Of a stretch of DNA of 64,000 bases, positions 23,560 to 34,131 are shown piece by piece (the first letter of the stretch is position 1; each line of letters begins with the position of its first letter). The DNA is taken from positions 186,252,071-186,316,070 of the forward strand of contig NC_084462.1 in the NCBI RefSeq assembly GCF_027409185.1. Reading direction: 5' to 3'. The notes under the pieces are model-generated. The model ran no database searches. It was not told where the DNA came from and saw only the letters and a list, made by a program, of their open reading frames with translations. Origin of the DNA: Cynocephalus volans (taxonomy: Eukaryota > Chordata > Mammalia > Dermoptera > Cynocephalidae). The translations under genes were made by a program, and so were the position numbers.

Positions 23560-24480
23560 CATGATGAATTTGTATAACCCACCAACCAAAGTTGTGAGAA
23601 GCTCTATTAAAAATGCACAAGGAATGGAATATACAATCAATGTGATTAAGATAAATATCTGAGGAGCAAATGAAAAGATCACTAAACTCATTAGTCATCA
23701 GGAAAGTGCAAATAAAAACACAATATAGCACTTCAGAGCCAATACCAAGGCTGTAATTTTTAAGAAATACTGTTTTCCTCATGAATATCTAGACACTGGA
23801 AAAATTACAGAGAGCTGGTGGTCAGGCAAAATTGTAAAACTGCTGTGGCAATGATTTGGGCAGTTATAGAAAAGTTTAAATGCAGAAAAACCACATGACA
23901 CAGTGATTCCACCCCTATATATATTCCAAGATAACAGAAAAGAGGTGACCAGCAGAAATTTCCATGAACATTCACAGCAGCACTATTCACAGTAGCCAAA
24001 AATGAACAATGCCAAACATTCACTAACTGATGAACTGATAAACAAATGTGGTAAATTGATAAAAATGTAAACTATTCACCTATAAAAATGAATGTGACAC
24101 CGACAAATGCCACAACAGAATGCACTTTGAAAACATTACTCTACATTAAAGAAGCAGACACCAAAGACCACATATTATATCAGTGCATTTATATGAAAAA
24201 TCCAGAATAGGTGAGTCCATCGAGACAGAAATAATATTAGTGGTTTTTAGGGGCTTTGAGGGACAGGAATGTGAAGCAGCTGCTTGAAGGGAGTGGGGTT
24301 TCCTTTTAAGGCAATGAAATGTCCTCTAACTAGACAGTGATGACATTTAACAAACCATGTGAAAATACTGTGTCACTAAACTGTACAGTTTAAAATGGTT
24401 AATATAGAGAATGTAATTTTATGTAAATTCTGCCATCAGACACCGTAAAAACACATTACATTCAATTTATTTGTTATGTT
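23560..24480 (+). mobile_element. Decayed LINE-1 3' end
   Basis: The segment matches the end of L1 ORF2 and the 3' UTR: CAGCAGCACTATTCACAGTAGCC near 23,980 is the equivalent of the LFTIA codons, followed by a GATAAACAAATGTGGTA segment. Stops break all frames. Confidence 0.7.
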
Positions 24481-24725
24481 AATCTTTTTAGGGTAACAGA
24501 AACCACATTTTAAAGGAACCCACAAAGCAAATGAAGAAAAAGTAAGAGTTCCCTACTGTGACTTCTGTTGAACTTGGACAGGAGACACTGAAGACAGAAA
24601 GGAGACACTGAGGACAGAAAGGACAGCCTGGGTACCCTCTGCACCTGCTCCTCAGTGGAAATTCTGTACTAAGTGCACACTGAGCTCCTCCTAATTCCAA
24701 GGCCCCTCTTGTCTATAAGCAAAGA

Positions 24726-24764
24726 GGTTTTTGTCTGGGCTCATGCTGAGTTCCTCTCACTGTG
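24726..24764 (-). promoter_or_regulatory. Consensus RSS of the 24.8 kb IGHV pseudogene
   Basis: Minus strand: heptamer CACAGTG (24,758-24,764), spacer of exactly 23 bases, nonamer ACAAAAACC (24,726-24,734). Both elements are perfect consensus, better than those of the functional V at 53.8 kb. Confidence 0.95.
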
Positions 24765-25203
24765 TTTCTTGCACAGTAATACACAGCCGTATCCTGGACT
24801 ATCAGCTGCTCACGGTTAAATAATCTTGACTCTTGGAGGTGTCCCTCATGATGCTGACTCAGGATTTAAGAGCTGTATTGTACATTGTGCTTCCACATTG
24901 TGACTCCATATCACATTTACCCACTGTAGCCCCTTTCGTGAATGCCGGTGGATCCAGTGCAAACCATAGCTAGTTAAAGTGGATCCAGAGACATCACAGG
25001 TGAGGGACAGGGTCTATGAGAGTTTCACCAGGCCAGGTTCTGACTCCTGAAGCTGCACCTTGGATGGGACAGCTGGGGACAAGGAGCATCACCATCAGTC
25101 AAACACACCAGAAGCCCCATGCCCAGGTCCCATTCCTGAAGTCCCAGAGGCACTCACAGCAGGGAGCAGCCACCAAGCACAAGAGTCACCTCAGGACATC
25201 CAT
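24765..25203 (-). pseudogene. IGHV pseudogene, IGHV4/mouse-VH2-like (clan II)
   Basis: L-PART1 (25,158-25,203, 46 bases, normal length) starts with ATG but has an in-frame TGA at its sixth codon. The donor GTGAGT is intact. The V exon (24,765-25,072) follows a CCCCAG acceptor and has VQLQES in FR1. A serine codon in FR1 is TAG, just before the TLSLTC cysteine. The FR2 tryptophan is present (LHWIHRH). The frame shifts in the CDR2/FR3 area, which should read like a clan II ALKS segment. The end reads AVYYCARN with the second cysteine kept. At least three disabling lesions make it non-functional despite its perfect RSS. Confidence 0.9.
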
Positions 25204-25285
25204 ATTCCGATGAAGGGCTCCTGGTGAGAAGGAGACTGGGGATGCTCAGCCCAGGGCTGTGCTTTCATCCTGACACTGGGGTCTG

Positions 25286-25293
25286 CTCTGCAT
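25286..25293 (-). promoter_or_regulatory. Degenerate octamer upstream of the 24.8 kb IGHV pseudogene
   Basis: The minus strand reads ATGCAGAG, two changes from ATGCAAAT, about 80 bases upstream of the leader ATG. A TTATATC TATA-like string lies between near 25,309-25,316 or is slightly further upstream. The position matches the octamer of the paralogue at 58,637. Confidence 0.5.
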
Positions 25294-25749
25294 GAGGGGA
25301 GTCCCTGATGATATAAGTGGGAGAGCAGAGGGCAGGGTGTCCACCCACCCTTCATTGTGCAGAGTGTTTACGTCGTCCTGCTCAGAGGAACTGGGGAGAC
25401 AGAACCTCAGGGACTCTTCTCTGCATCACTGCCTGGTCTTCCTGTTTCCAGAGAAATATGAAGAGAAGTGGAGATGGAGGATGCAGGGCTTGACAGCACA
25501 GAACATGTGGAAGTGTTTAACTTAAAGTGATTTCTGGTTCAAGGAGAAATCCATGATCTTTTGATCCTCAGGTGCTCCCTTCACCATGTCTGGTGTTTGA
25601 ATCTGGCTGTCAGCCGTGACCTCAGTCTCTCTGCACAGAAACCCCTTATGTGTGACTTCAATTGAGAAAGTTGGGCTTCTATAGATTCTAGTAGATTGTT
25701 CACTTCAGAACAGGCAGACTTTCCTCAGAGAGACAGATATGCATATGCA

Positions 25750-25751
<2 letters not shown>

Positions 25752-25803
<52 letters not shown>
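25752..25803 (+). repeat. (TG)26 microsatellite
   Basis: Twenty-six uninterrupted TG units, likely polymorphic. Confidence 0.97.
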
Positions 25804-25807
<4 letters not shown>

Positions 25808-25814
25808 AAGTTTT

Positions 25815-25918
25815 TGGGAGACAGAGAGAGACAGACACAGAGAGACAGAGAGACAAAGAAAGACAGAGAGACAGAGAGAGATAGAGAGAAACAGAGAGAG
25901 ACAGAGAGACAGAGAGTC
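25815..25918 (+). repeat. GA/ACAG-rich simple repeat
   Basis: Purine-rich quasi-repeat of AGAGACAG and related units directly after the TG microsatellite. It generates spurious long open frames on both strands. Confidence 0.9.
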
Positions 25919-25919
25919 C

Positions 25920-27027
25920 TCTACTCCATCCTGATTCGCAAAGACAGTCACTAGGGCAAAAACAGACATAAGATCCCCCCTCCGTTTTGATACAAACACA
26001 CGGGATAAGAGATATTACTGTGGAGGTTTCTAGAAAATTCATCTTCTTCAGTCTCATTTAGAAATCCTCTGTTCACACTCCTGCCCCAACACTTCCAACT
26101 TCAGCCTTGACTGTCACATCAGACTCAGTCTTGAGGTTCATGATCTCGTCACTTGCTTCAGGTCACAAGTGACTCCTCGGTGGTGTTCTCTCAAGCGCAG
26201 CTCCTCCTGCATCTGCAGACCTGTGAGCTGGACACTCTGTGCCCTGCCTCCCCTTAACCCAATGTACTGTGGAGAGTCACGTCCAGGATGACCACTGTAG
26301 ACCATCTTGTTCAAAGGCTAATACCAGGCACCTGGGAGTCACTGGATAACAGCAACTCTGAAAGTGAGTTGGGCACGTGGTACCCCTGTCTGAGTTCTGG
26401 TCCATTTCTTGTTTCTGGGAATGACACTGCATGACTCACAGATTCACTATTTGGGATTCTAGTCCCAACCTGTTAGGAACATTTCCTTTCTCAATTTGAA
26501 ATTGTCATTTTCAGTTGATTACTTCTTTTAGGCTTTTTTATTTAAAATAAGCTGAGAGCAGTTACAGGTTGTGTAATTGTATTAAAATGTACGTACAAAC
26601 TGTTACCTTATGGCAGTCAAGGGTGTACAGCAGATAATCCTAGCTAATCACAGCAAAAACAAACAAGCAAACACCAAAAGAAAAACAAAACAAACAAACA
26701 AAAAAAAAAAACGGAGACTATGCATCTATGTAAAACAGCAGATTCCAAATGAGGAAATGGTGAAGTCACTAGAGTAAATGACCTGTTCTCTGAGAGTCTG
26801 GGGTTTATGGTAAATTTTCACTTTAAAGTGAGAATGTGGAGCAGGCCTAAAAGTGTAGATTTGATTATAGAAAAGGAAAGTTCAGACCTCTACCAAAAAA
26901 AAAAATGCTCACCCCAAGCCTTGTTCTGCACCTGTCTCTGCAGCTGGGCCCTATGGGCACACGGTCCTCAGTGCCATCTTGACCAGTTCACTGTCACCCT
27001 CCAGGGCTCTTGCTGCATTTCCCAGAC
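25920..27027. other. Intergenic stretch with A-rich tails
   Basis: A-rich runs at about 26,640-26,712 (CAAA units then a 12-base A run) and at 26,897-26,907 suggest decayed retroposon tails. No gene is seen. Confidence 0.4.
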
Positions 27028-27097
27028 CAATTTTGTAGATATTTTCCTCTCAGATTTATTCTAATAGTTTCATAGTTTCAGGATTCAAATTTAGGGT
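27028..27097 (-). mobile_element. LINE-1 piece 1 of an interrupted element
   Basis: The plus strand reads TTTTGTAGATATTTTCCTC...AGTTTCATAGTTTCAGG, the reverse of an L1 ORF2 segment. Its continuation appears at 34,540-34,701 and then at 42,894-42,990, so one minus-strand L1 seems split by later insertions. Confidence 0.6.
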
Positions 27098-27177
27098 GCT
27101 GGCTGGTTAGCTTAGCTGGGCAGAGCATGGTTTTGTAACATCAAGGTTATGGTGTTATCTTCATATCTGATAGAAAG
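27098..27177 (+). mobile_element. tRNA-derived SINE, head part (colugo CYN-like)
   Basis: GGCTGGTTAGCTTAGCTGGG followed by CAGAGCATGG and a CAAGGTTATGG segment matches a tRNA-like head, most like tRNA-Ile. The pol III A box TAGCTTAGCTGG (27,108-27,119) fits TRGCNNARYNGG exactly. The B box is decayed. The presumed rest of the SINE lies 7.3 kb away at 34,454-34,540, beyond an ERV. CYN is the tRNA-Ile-derived SINE known from flying lemurs. The family name is an inference without library search. Confidence 0.6.
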
Positions 27178-27525
27178 TGAGCCAAAACACCAGGTACCAA
27201 CCAAGATTTATTAAGGGAAGAAAATCTGCCAGGCTACACTCAAAATGGAGGGCAGCACCAGGCCTGTGGGTGGGAGAGCATGTCTAGACTGTGGGGAAGG
27301 CTGACGTATTCAGGGAGGGGGTTGGTGCTGGAGTGGAAAATAAGGCTGGTGGATGCCATCAGGTGGAAGGTTGCACCCATGTGGAAGTAGAGGAGTTTCT
27401 ATTTCTCAGAAACCAAGAGTTTTCCTGTAAGGAAAGGCTGGCAGCTATTTTGTGCTTATTGTGTGTAAAATGGTACCAGTCAAGTTTATGTGTAAAATGG
27501 TACCAGTCAAGTTTAAGTTCCATCA
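27178..27525 (-). repeat. 3' LTR of the minus-strand class I ERV
   Basis: The LTR starts TGATGG on the minus strand after the polypurine tract and ends GGCTCA at 27,178. It matches 34,132-34,453 along its length. It is 26 bases longer because of a tandem duplication at 27,463-27,514. AATAAA is present (complement TTTATT near 27,210). Confidence 0.85.
27463..27514 (-). repeat. 26-base tandem duplication in the 3' LTR
   Basis: The string TGTGTAAAATGGTACCAGTC and its following six bases occur twice in direct succession. The partner LTR has one copy, and the LTR length difference (348 versus 322) equals the unit. Confidence 0.85.
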
Positions 27526-27538
27526 TTCCCACCTTTTA
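27526..27538 (-). other. Polypurine tract of the minus-strand class I ERV
   Basis: The minus strand reads AAAAGGTGGGAA directly before the TG of the 3' LTR. Confidence 0.7.
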
Positions 27539-27539
27539 A

Positions 27540-28488
27540 GTATACGGAGAAGGGAAAAGGGGTGAAGGTCTCATTCTTCTGAAGCTATTTCCTGCTGGAG
27601 ATGGGCAAAGATATGAAAAAAAATAAAATACTTATGTCAGCCTGAAAAACAATTAGGTGGCAGGATATTGGTTTTGTGTGGAGAGGCTGCATTCCTCCAG
27701 GGGAGGGTCACTGATTATGAGGGGCTGATATCCTTCTCCCATGAAGATTCCAGTGACCTTCTGGTTGGTGAAGGCCTGTAAGACACTAGAGAAACACCAA
27801 AAGAGGCAGGGACCAAGGAGGACAATTCCCATCGTGGTTGGGGTCCGACGTGTTTTGTCCTGAACTCCTCCCCCATCACCATAGCCTAGGTGAGTGGTTT
27901 GGGTGAAACAGAAGTGTTTTTAGTGGGGGTGGGCACTGGACTCCAGCAGAATCCCCTTTGGAAAGAGCTATCTGGTAGTGTTTTACCCACACAAGAGCCT
28001 GATGTGCCCGATGTCTGGTCATAGCATGTTGTGGGAACGTATGTCAGGGATGTGAATGTGTCCTATAGGATTCCCCTGAGGATTCTGGGTAGCAGACCCA
28101 GGAGGTTGGAAAGTGTCTTTCCACCCACCAAGACCTTGGTTATACATTGTGACCAGGGTGTGGCATTATGTCTCTGTTAGGAAAAGAAGCTAGAGGAAAA
28201 GAAAAGGCAAGTATTCAGGGGCTGAGAGGTTGAGAGGGTGCATAGTAGGAAAAAGGAGTAGAGAGTAACCTTGTCGGGGTGTAATTGCAGAGGGCGCCCT
28301 GCCAGGCTAATTCAGTTACCCACTCAAGGATGCCTTCAACACTGGAGGTGGCACATTGGGACCAGTCTTGGAGCAGCTCCTGTGTGAAGGACAAGGAATG
28401 GGCCTGCAGGAGTGAGAGGATAATCACCAGGGAAAGATCATCCCTCTCATGGGATTGGGGGAAGATCGGAGGTCATGGAGATTTTCAA
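27540..28488 (-). pseudogene. Residual env region of the minus-strand class I ERV
   Basis: Only about 950 bases separate the end of integrase from the polypurine tract, too short for a complete env. No CX6CC motif, fusion peptide or membrane span was recognised, and stops occur in all frames. The gene appears largely deleted. Confidence 0.5.
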
Positions 28489-29470
28489 TTATGTGGGTCC
28501 TAAAATGGATGAGGTGTAAGATGTCAGGTTGGGGGTTGAGCAGAGTGATCCCTCTGGCTTGATGTTAACAGATTCTTTGGGTAATGTCTCAGGTGCTAGT
28601 TTTACCAAGGATAAGTGATAACAAGGAGCCTTTCCTAGTACCTTTATTGCCATGGGGGTGGTGAGAAGTGCTGTATAAGGCCCTTCCCAACATGGTGAGA
28701 GGGGCTTTGGGATTCGGGTTTTAATATACACTTGCCGTCCTGGGCTCAGTTTAAAGTCTGAGGGGGTGGTGGGGAAAGGATGAGGTAATAGAAGGTTGGC
28801 CTGTTCCCAAAGAAGATCCCTAATGAGTAAAAGAGTAGGGAGATAATGGCCTAAAGGTGATGATCTGGAAGTGAGAGGTGTGAGGGTGAAGGGTCTGCCA
28901 TGCATGAGTTTGAAGGGGCTGAGGCCAGTGGGTTTATGGGGTGCAGCTCACAAGTAAGTGAGTGCTAGAGGGAGAAGTTGGGTCCAAGGGAGTTGAAGTT
29001 CCGTGGACAGCTTGGTGAGGTGTGTTTTTATGAGGTGATTGGCTTTTTTCACTTTTCCTGATGACTGAGGCCAATACAGTATATGTAAGTCCCATTTGAT
29101 ATGTGATGCCTGTGCTGTGAGTCATATAATCTGGGAAATGAATGTCTTGCCATTGTCAGACTGGCAACTGGTGGGTAGGCCAAAATGATGGATGATTTCA
29201 GAGGTGAGAACATGCATTACTGCTGTAGCATCTTCTGAAGTGAGGGGAAAAGCCTCAACCCAACCTGAAGAGGTATCTACTAAGGTTCGAAGATAGCGTG
29301 TCCTTTTGTGGGGAGGCATGTGAGTAAAAGTCAATTTTCCAATCCTGGCCAGGAATGTACCCTCTGGCCTGGGTCATGGAAATGGACCAAACATGGAGGC
29401 CACCTTGATTGGAGCAATGAGTACAGAAAGGACAGTTTTGAGTTATTTGTTTTAGTAACTTGGCCATGTG
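28489..29470 (-). pseudogene. pol: Class I ERV integrase pseudogene
   Basis: The piece at 29,334-29,122 carries the integrase core start LVDTSSGWVEAFPL and then CQSDNGKTF, giving the first two acidic residues of D-D-E. The 28,905-28,489 piece has the C-terminal GPY/F-type module (WEGPYTALLTTP near 28,690-28,650), characteristic of gammaretroviral integrases. The N-terminal zinc-binding CPFCTHC part lies near 29,430. Frameshifts separate all pieces. Confidence 0.85.
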
Positions 29471-29991
29471 GGGAGAGTAATATAAGGGCTGAAGAAGTTG
29501 TAGTAGTGATGGTAGCCTGTATGAAGTGAATTGTGGAAATCTAAAAGGATTTTCTCAGCTTGTGTGGTAGGGAGGACATAGTCACCGGATGGAGTATACC
29601 AGTTGTCCTTCCTCTATGCTCCAAAATGTTGGAGGTGTTGTATTTCTTGGAGTGTGTATGGAGTTATGGACATAGGGGCCATGAGAAGGACCTGAGTGGG
29701 AGAGGAAGAGTGGGGGCCTGGTGACTGAGCAGTCTTTTTTGTGCTTTGAGCTGCCAGTTTGTTTCCTTGGGCTATGGGGTCATCAGATGTTTTGTGTCCT
29801 CTGCAGTGTATAACCCCAACAACCTTTGGGAGTTTTGCAACCTCAAGAAGTATCTTGATAAGGTGTCCATTTTTTTATGGGCCCTCTTTGAGTGGTCCTC
29901 TATCCTCTCTCTTACCATATGGCTGTGCACGAGTGTAGGATGTGGTAAGCATATTTAGAATCAGTGTATATATTGACTCATTAGTTACTTG

Positions 29992-30669
29992 CTAGAGTGA
30001 GCGTGCTGGTGAGGACAACGTGTTCTGCCTGTTGGGAAGTGGTGTTGGGGATAGGGGGGCAGCCTCAATAGCTTGTGTTAGATTTACTATGGCATAACCC
30101 ACCTGGGGAGCAGGCATGGAGCTGGTGGTCCCATCTATGACCCATATATGTTGGGGCCACATAATGGGATGCAGGGAGATGTGTGGAAAGGGATTGAGAA
30201 AGAGGTCTAAAGTCTCCCTGCAATTATGCTCTAAGGGTTGTGAGTGTTTTTGGATGAGAGTTGCTTGATTTAAGGGAAGGCAAGTTTTAAAGGAGACCTG
30301 GGAATTTTCAACGGAGGTAAGGTGGATAAATTTTATGTGGGAAGGGGAGAGAAATGGCAAGCGCTTATGGTTGAAAAGGGCGTGAAGATGATTGGAGGAA
30401 CAAATGACTGTCTGTTGTCCAAAAGTTAGTTTAGAGCTTTCTTGTGTCAAAAGGGCAGCTGCTGCCAAGGCCCATAAACAGGGACCCATCCTTGAGCTGT
30501 GGTGTCCAATTATTTGGAAAGGTATGCAACATGGAGAAGATATCTCCTGCCTCTTGTCCCAAAAACCCTGACCACCAATCCTTGGGTTTTGGTGATTGAT
30601 AGGATAAAAGGATGAGATAGGTTTGGGAGGGATAGAGCTGAAGCTGTGAGGAGAGTGGCTTTTAATCAC
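29992..30669 (-). pseudogene. pol: Class I ERV RT connection and RNase H region
   Basis: An open frame of 225 codons. The later part (WVIDGTTSSMPAPQVGYAIV near 30,150-30,090) fits the start of RNase H with its first aspartate. The next block (RQNTLSSPARSL) carries on into the E/D region in a shifted frame. No complete RNase H is encoded. Confidence 0.65.
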
Positions 30670-31564
30670 TGGAAGGGAGAATGAATGTGCTTTGTGGGAT
30701 CTAAGGGGATGGCAGGATCCCCTTTGGCTGCACCATTAGTGGTTTTGCTAGCATGCCAAAGTTAGGAATCCATAGGTGAAGATGCCCTGCAAGCCCCAAG
30801 AAAGAAAAGACTTCACCCTTTGTGGTAGGACTGAGGATTTCAGAAACTAGACTCTTGTGATCCACGATTGTTTCTCTGGTGTCGGGGGTTAGGTGGACTG
30901 TCAAAGAGGTAACTGCAGGAGCAGAAATTTGGGCCTTCTGGGGGACACTCAATATCCCCTGGAGGCCAAGAAATTAAGGAGAGCGACAGTGTGGACCTGT
31001 GAATCCTCATAGGAGGGGCTACAAAGGAGGAGGTCATTCACATATTGTATTAAAGTGCTAGAAGTTGGAGGAAGTTCAGATAAGTCTTGAGCTAAGGTCT
31101 GGTCGAATAAGAGGGAGCTATCCCCAAACCCCTGAAGTAGTACTGACCTGGTGAGTTGTGGGGAACAACACATACCAGGATCAGTCCAAGTGCAGGCAAA
31201 CAGGTTTTGACAGGAAGGGTGTAAGGGGATAGGAAGAAAAGCATCATTGGGCTCAAGTACAGAGAAGAAATGGGTTGCTGTTGGGATTATGGATAGAAGT
31301 GTATAGGGGTTAGAAACAATTGAGGTTATGGGGGAAATGGCAGCATTAATGGCCCTTAGGACTTGAACTAAGTGGTATGAGCCATTGGGCTTTATAAGTG
31401 GAATGATGGGTAAGGTGAGTGGGTAGCCACAAGAGATGAGAAGAAAGGAGTTCATGTTTTATGGGTTTTAAGTCTATTAGGTGTTTGTTAGTGATGTGGT
31501 ATCGTGGGACATTAGGGAGCAAAGAGGGGTTCCACAAATTAACATGGATAGGGGAATGGTGCAT
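30670..31564 (-). pseudogene. pol: Class I ERV reverse transcriptase pseudogene, YVND active site
   Basis: The 31,455-30,949 piece shows the RT palm: IPLIKPNGSYHLVQVLRAIN, FSVLEPNDAFLPIPLHPS, a VLLQGFGDS turn and QYVNDLLLCS. The catalytic Y-x-D-D box reads YVND, so the first catalytic aspartate is asparagine. The first aspartate of the palm (normally in a D-x-K-D/D-A-F context) also looks altered (EPNDAF). The next piece (30,952-30,701) carries the FLGLAGHLHLWIPNF connection. Inactive. Confidence 0.85.
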
Positions 31565-31593
31565 AGCAATGGAGGGAGAAGACGTTTCCCATA

Positions 31594-31960
31594 CTAGGGA
31601 TTAACCTTTTCTGAGGGGAAGGTGATGGTGGAAGCCTCAGGGGTCAGGTCTGGGGCAGCCTGTAACAGGAGTATTGTAGCTGCAATTAGAGTGTTTAGGG
31701 TAAGGGTAGCTTTGAATTTGGAAAGGATGTTCCATCCCAGTAAGGGAGCTGAGCATTGAGGCATTATTAAAAATTTGTGTGTGAATTGCGTGTGATGTAG
31801 GGTGAAGGAAAAGGGTTTAGGTATCCATGGGCAGTATTCTGATCCCATGACCCCTGCTATTGTGATAGGGGATGGGGTTGTTGGTTCTGCATAATTGAGA
31901 AGGGTAGAACAATTGGCCCCTGTATTGGTGACAAAACAGATTAGCTCAACTGCTATGAGG
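31594..31960 (-). pseudogene. pro: Class I ERV protease C-terminal remnant
   Basis: The 31,848-31,594 frame has APLLGWNILSKFKATLTL, the typical end of a retroviral aspartic protease. The catalytic D-T/S-G part lies just upstream (right), near 31,900-31,950, in a broken frame (VTNTGANC). Confidence 0.65.
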
Positions 31961-33565
31961 ACAGTTACGCTGGGCTCATGTGAGGTGATCTCTGTGCAGG
32001 CCTCGGGTCCTGGGCATCATCAGTCCTCCACTTGGGCAAAGTTGAGAAGCTCTGGTAGGAATGGCCATGGAGCTAAACGTTGTGGGTTAGGGACTGGGCC
32101 ACTCCATCTCTGGTGAGTGGAACAGTTAACCCCACAGTGACCTGGCAGTTTGCAGTGAGAATAGGGCCCAAGAAGGGCCCTGGGGTTAGAACACACCTGT
32201 GCCCAGTGGCCTGGTTGATGGCATTTGAAGCAGGTCCCAGGTGGCTTGTCCCTAGAGGCAGCTGCCTTTGGAGTGTGTGAGCTCCAGATGGCATTAGCCT
32301 GGAGCTGGTATTTAGCCTGATCTCTTTTGTAATAATCTTTCTTCTCCTCATCCCTATTGTTAAAAGCTTTGAAAGCAGCATCAAGGAGGTGTCATTGGGT
32401 CATATTTGGACCATCCTCAAGTTTTCTTAGTTTTCATGAACATTAGAGGCTCATTGGGTAATAAAATGAGAGTGTAAGAGGGCCGTGCCTGCAGGGGAGT
32501 TTGGGTCTATACATGTTTATTTATGTAAAGCCTCAGAGAGGTGGGTTAGGAACTTGCTGGGATTTTCAGTGGATCTCAATGTGAATTTTCTAAGCCTGTC
32601 ATAATTGAATGACTTGTGAGTAGCATTTTGGAGACCGTAAATCAAGTGTGTAGTCACGTTATCCCAGAGATCCTGATCCCCATGGCTGGCCTGGTAGTCC
32701 CAATTCGGGTAGATACGACAGACAGCGATGGCTCCCATGGGGCATCTGTTACTTTGAGCATGTACCTCATCTGCCTGTTGTTGGGCCATTATCCAGACCT
32801 GCTCCCTGTCTTCAGGGACAAAGTAGTAATAAGAAGCATAAAAATATCCTGCCAGGTGAGATCATAAGACTGGGTGAGATATCTGAATTCTTTAAGATAT
32901 GTGTCAAGGTTGGACTGGAGAGATCCCAGTCATTTTTCAATTTGGGAGAGATCAGAAAGAGAAAAGGGGATATGGACCTGGACAATTCACTTCACCCCAG
33001 CCCCTTCACAGAGGGGGTATAAAGGAGCCGGTGCTGAGGTGGGGTTGTCACCTGATGATGGGGGAGAAGGGGAAGGGTTGGGTTGCTGAGGCCGAGCATC
33101 TCAATACCAGGTGTGGGGAATAGAGGGAAAAGTGGGGGGGGGGGGCTGGTGGAGGATCTGGAGCATAAGGAGGTGGTCAGGGAACAATGTGGTATGAAAG
33201 ATCAAAAGATTGATCCTAGTGCAGAAAGTGAGGTCAGGAATGAGCTAGGAGAATTTAAGACATCGGACAGCTTTGACAGAGAGAACGACACAATCGAAGA
33301 TAGAAGAAGCCTTGAACATAAGGAATCTCAACAACTTTGCAGTTTCGGTGACAAAGGTGTCTAAATATCTAAGCAGATCTAAATTGAGAGTGCCATCTTC
33401 TGGCCACTGGGATCCTTTGTCTAGTTTGTATGTAGGCCAACCCTGATTGCAGTAGAAAACAAGGTGTTTGCAATTAATGTCTCCCTGGAAGCCAAGAGGT
33501 TGTAAATTGGCCAAGAGACAGCCTAAGGGTATAGAGCGTGGAGGTTTGCATCGTGAGGATCCCAT
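31960..33565 (-). pseudogene. gag: Class I ERV gag pseudogene
   Basis: The start at 33,565-33,563 gives MGSSRCKPP, a myristoylation-type N-terminus, then PLGCLLANLQPLG, much like the PLGCLLAFLKTLG of the plus-strand ERV at 36,862. Matrix ends in a frameshift. The 32,789-32,517 frame is capsid (NYDRLRKFT...ENPSKFLTHLSEAL). Two CCHC-like knuckles are visible near 32,250-32,130 (CFKCHQPGHWAQVC and CKLPGHCGVNC, the second degenerate). Frames are broken. A diverged second copy of the gag start lies at 33,621-33,765. Confidence 0.8.
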
Positions 33566-33765
33566 GTAGAGGGTGAGAAAGGAAATGAGTAATCCTATTA
33601 GAAGGAGGGTCATGACAAAATCTCCCTGGAAGCCAAGAGACTGTAAATCATCCAGAAGACAGCCCAGAAGTGTAGAATGTGGAGGACTGAATCATGAGGA
33701 TCCCATTTAGAGGGTGAGAAAGGGTGTGATCAGTCCCAGTGGAATAAGGGTGACACCAAGGAGCA
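33480..33765 (-). repeat. Diverged 141-base tandem duplication at the gag start
   Basis: Bases 33,480-33,620 and 33,621 to about 33,765 share TCTCCCTGGAAGCCAAGAG, GGATCCCAT(G/T)TAGAGGGTGAGAAAG and most intervening positions. In the right-hand (upstream) copy the gag ATG has been lost (AAATGGGATCC context). The unit length is a multiple of three. Confidence 0.8.
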
Positions 33766-34100
33766 TCCTCTTCGGTGTACACCTTCCTTTTGAGAGAGAA
33801 GCTACCGACTGGCTAATGAAGCATCATCCAATAGCTGGAGGGCACAAGAGGGGTTCCCTCAGCCAGATGCCTGGTCTTCAGGAAGGAGACAGTGGTCATA
33901 GAAAGTAGTCAGGGAAACCCATAGAAGTAGGACAGACCCAATGACTCACCCTGAATTGAGACCAATGTTGGATGTGTCGGCCTGAAAGACCAAAAGGAGA
34001 GAGTCCGAGAGGCACCTGGTTCAGCAGGTCCACGAAAGGTGGCCAGGAGGGCCAATCAACCCAAGAGAGGGGATTGTCCGAAGGTCCCAGCCAGGACCCT

Positions 34101-34118
34101 TCTTGGGTTTTGGCACCA
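34101..34118 (-). other. Primer-binding site of the minus-strand class I ERV
   Basis: The minus strand reads TGGTGCCAAAACCCAAGA, close to a tRNA-Phe-type PBS. It lies 13 bases inside the LTR edge, more than usual, possibly because CTTTCCTTCCTTT has expanded. Confidence 0.6.
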
Positions 34119-34131
34119 AAAGGAAGGAAAG

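Noticed and set aside
25696..26057. Open frames of up to 110 codons over the TG and GACA repeats
   Set aside because: They consist of low-complexity translations of microsatellites on both strands.
27101..27172. A functional tRNA gene
   Set aside because: The A box is good but the B box and acceptor pairing are decayed and the sequence joins an ERV LTR. It is better explained as a SINE head.
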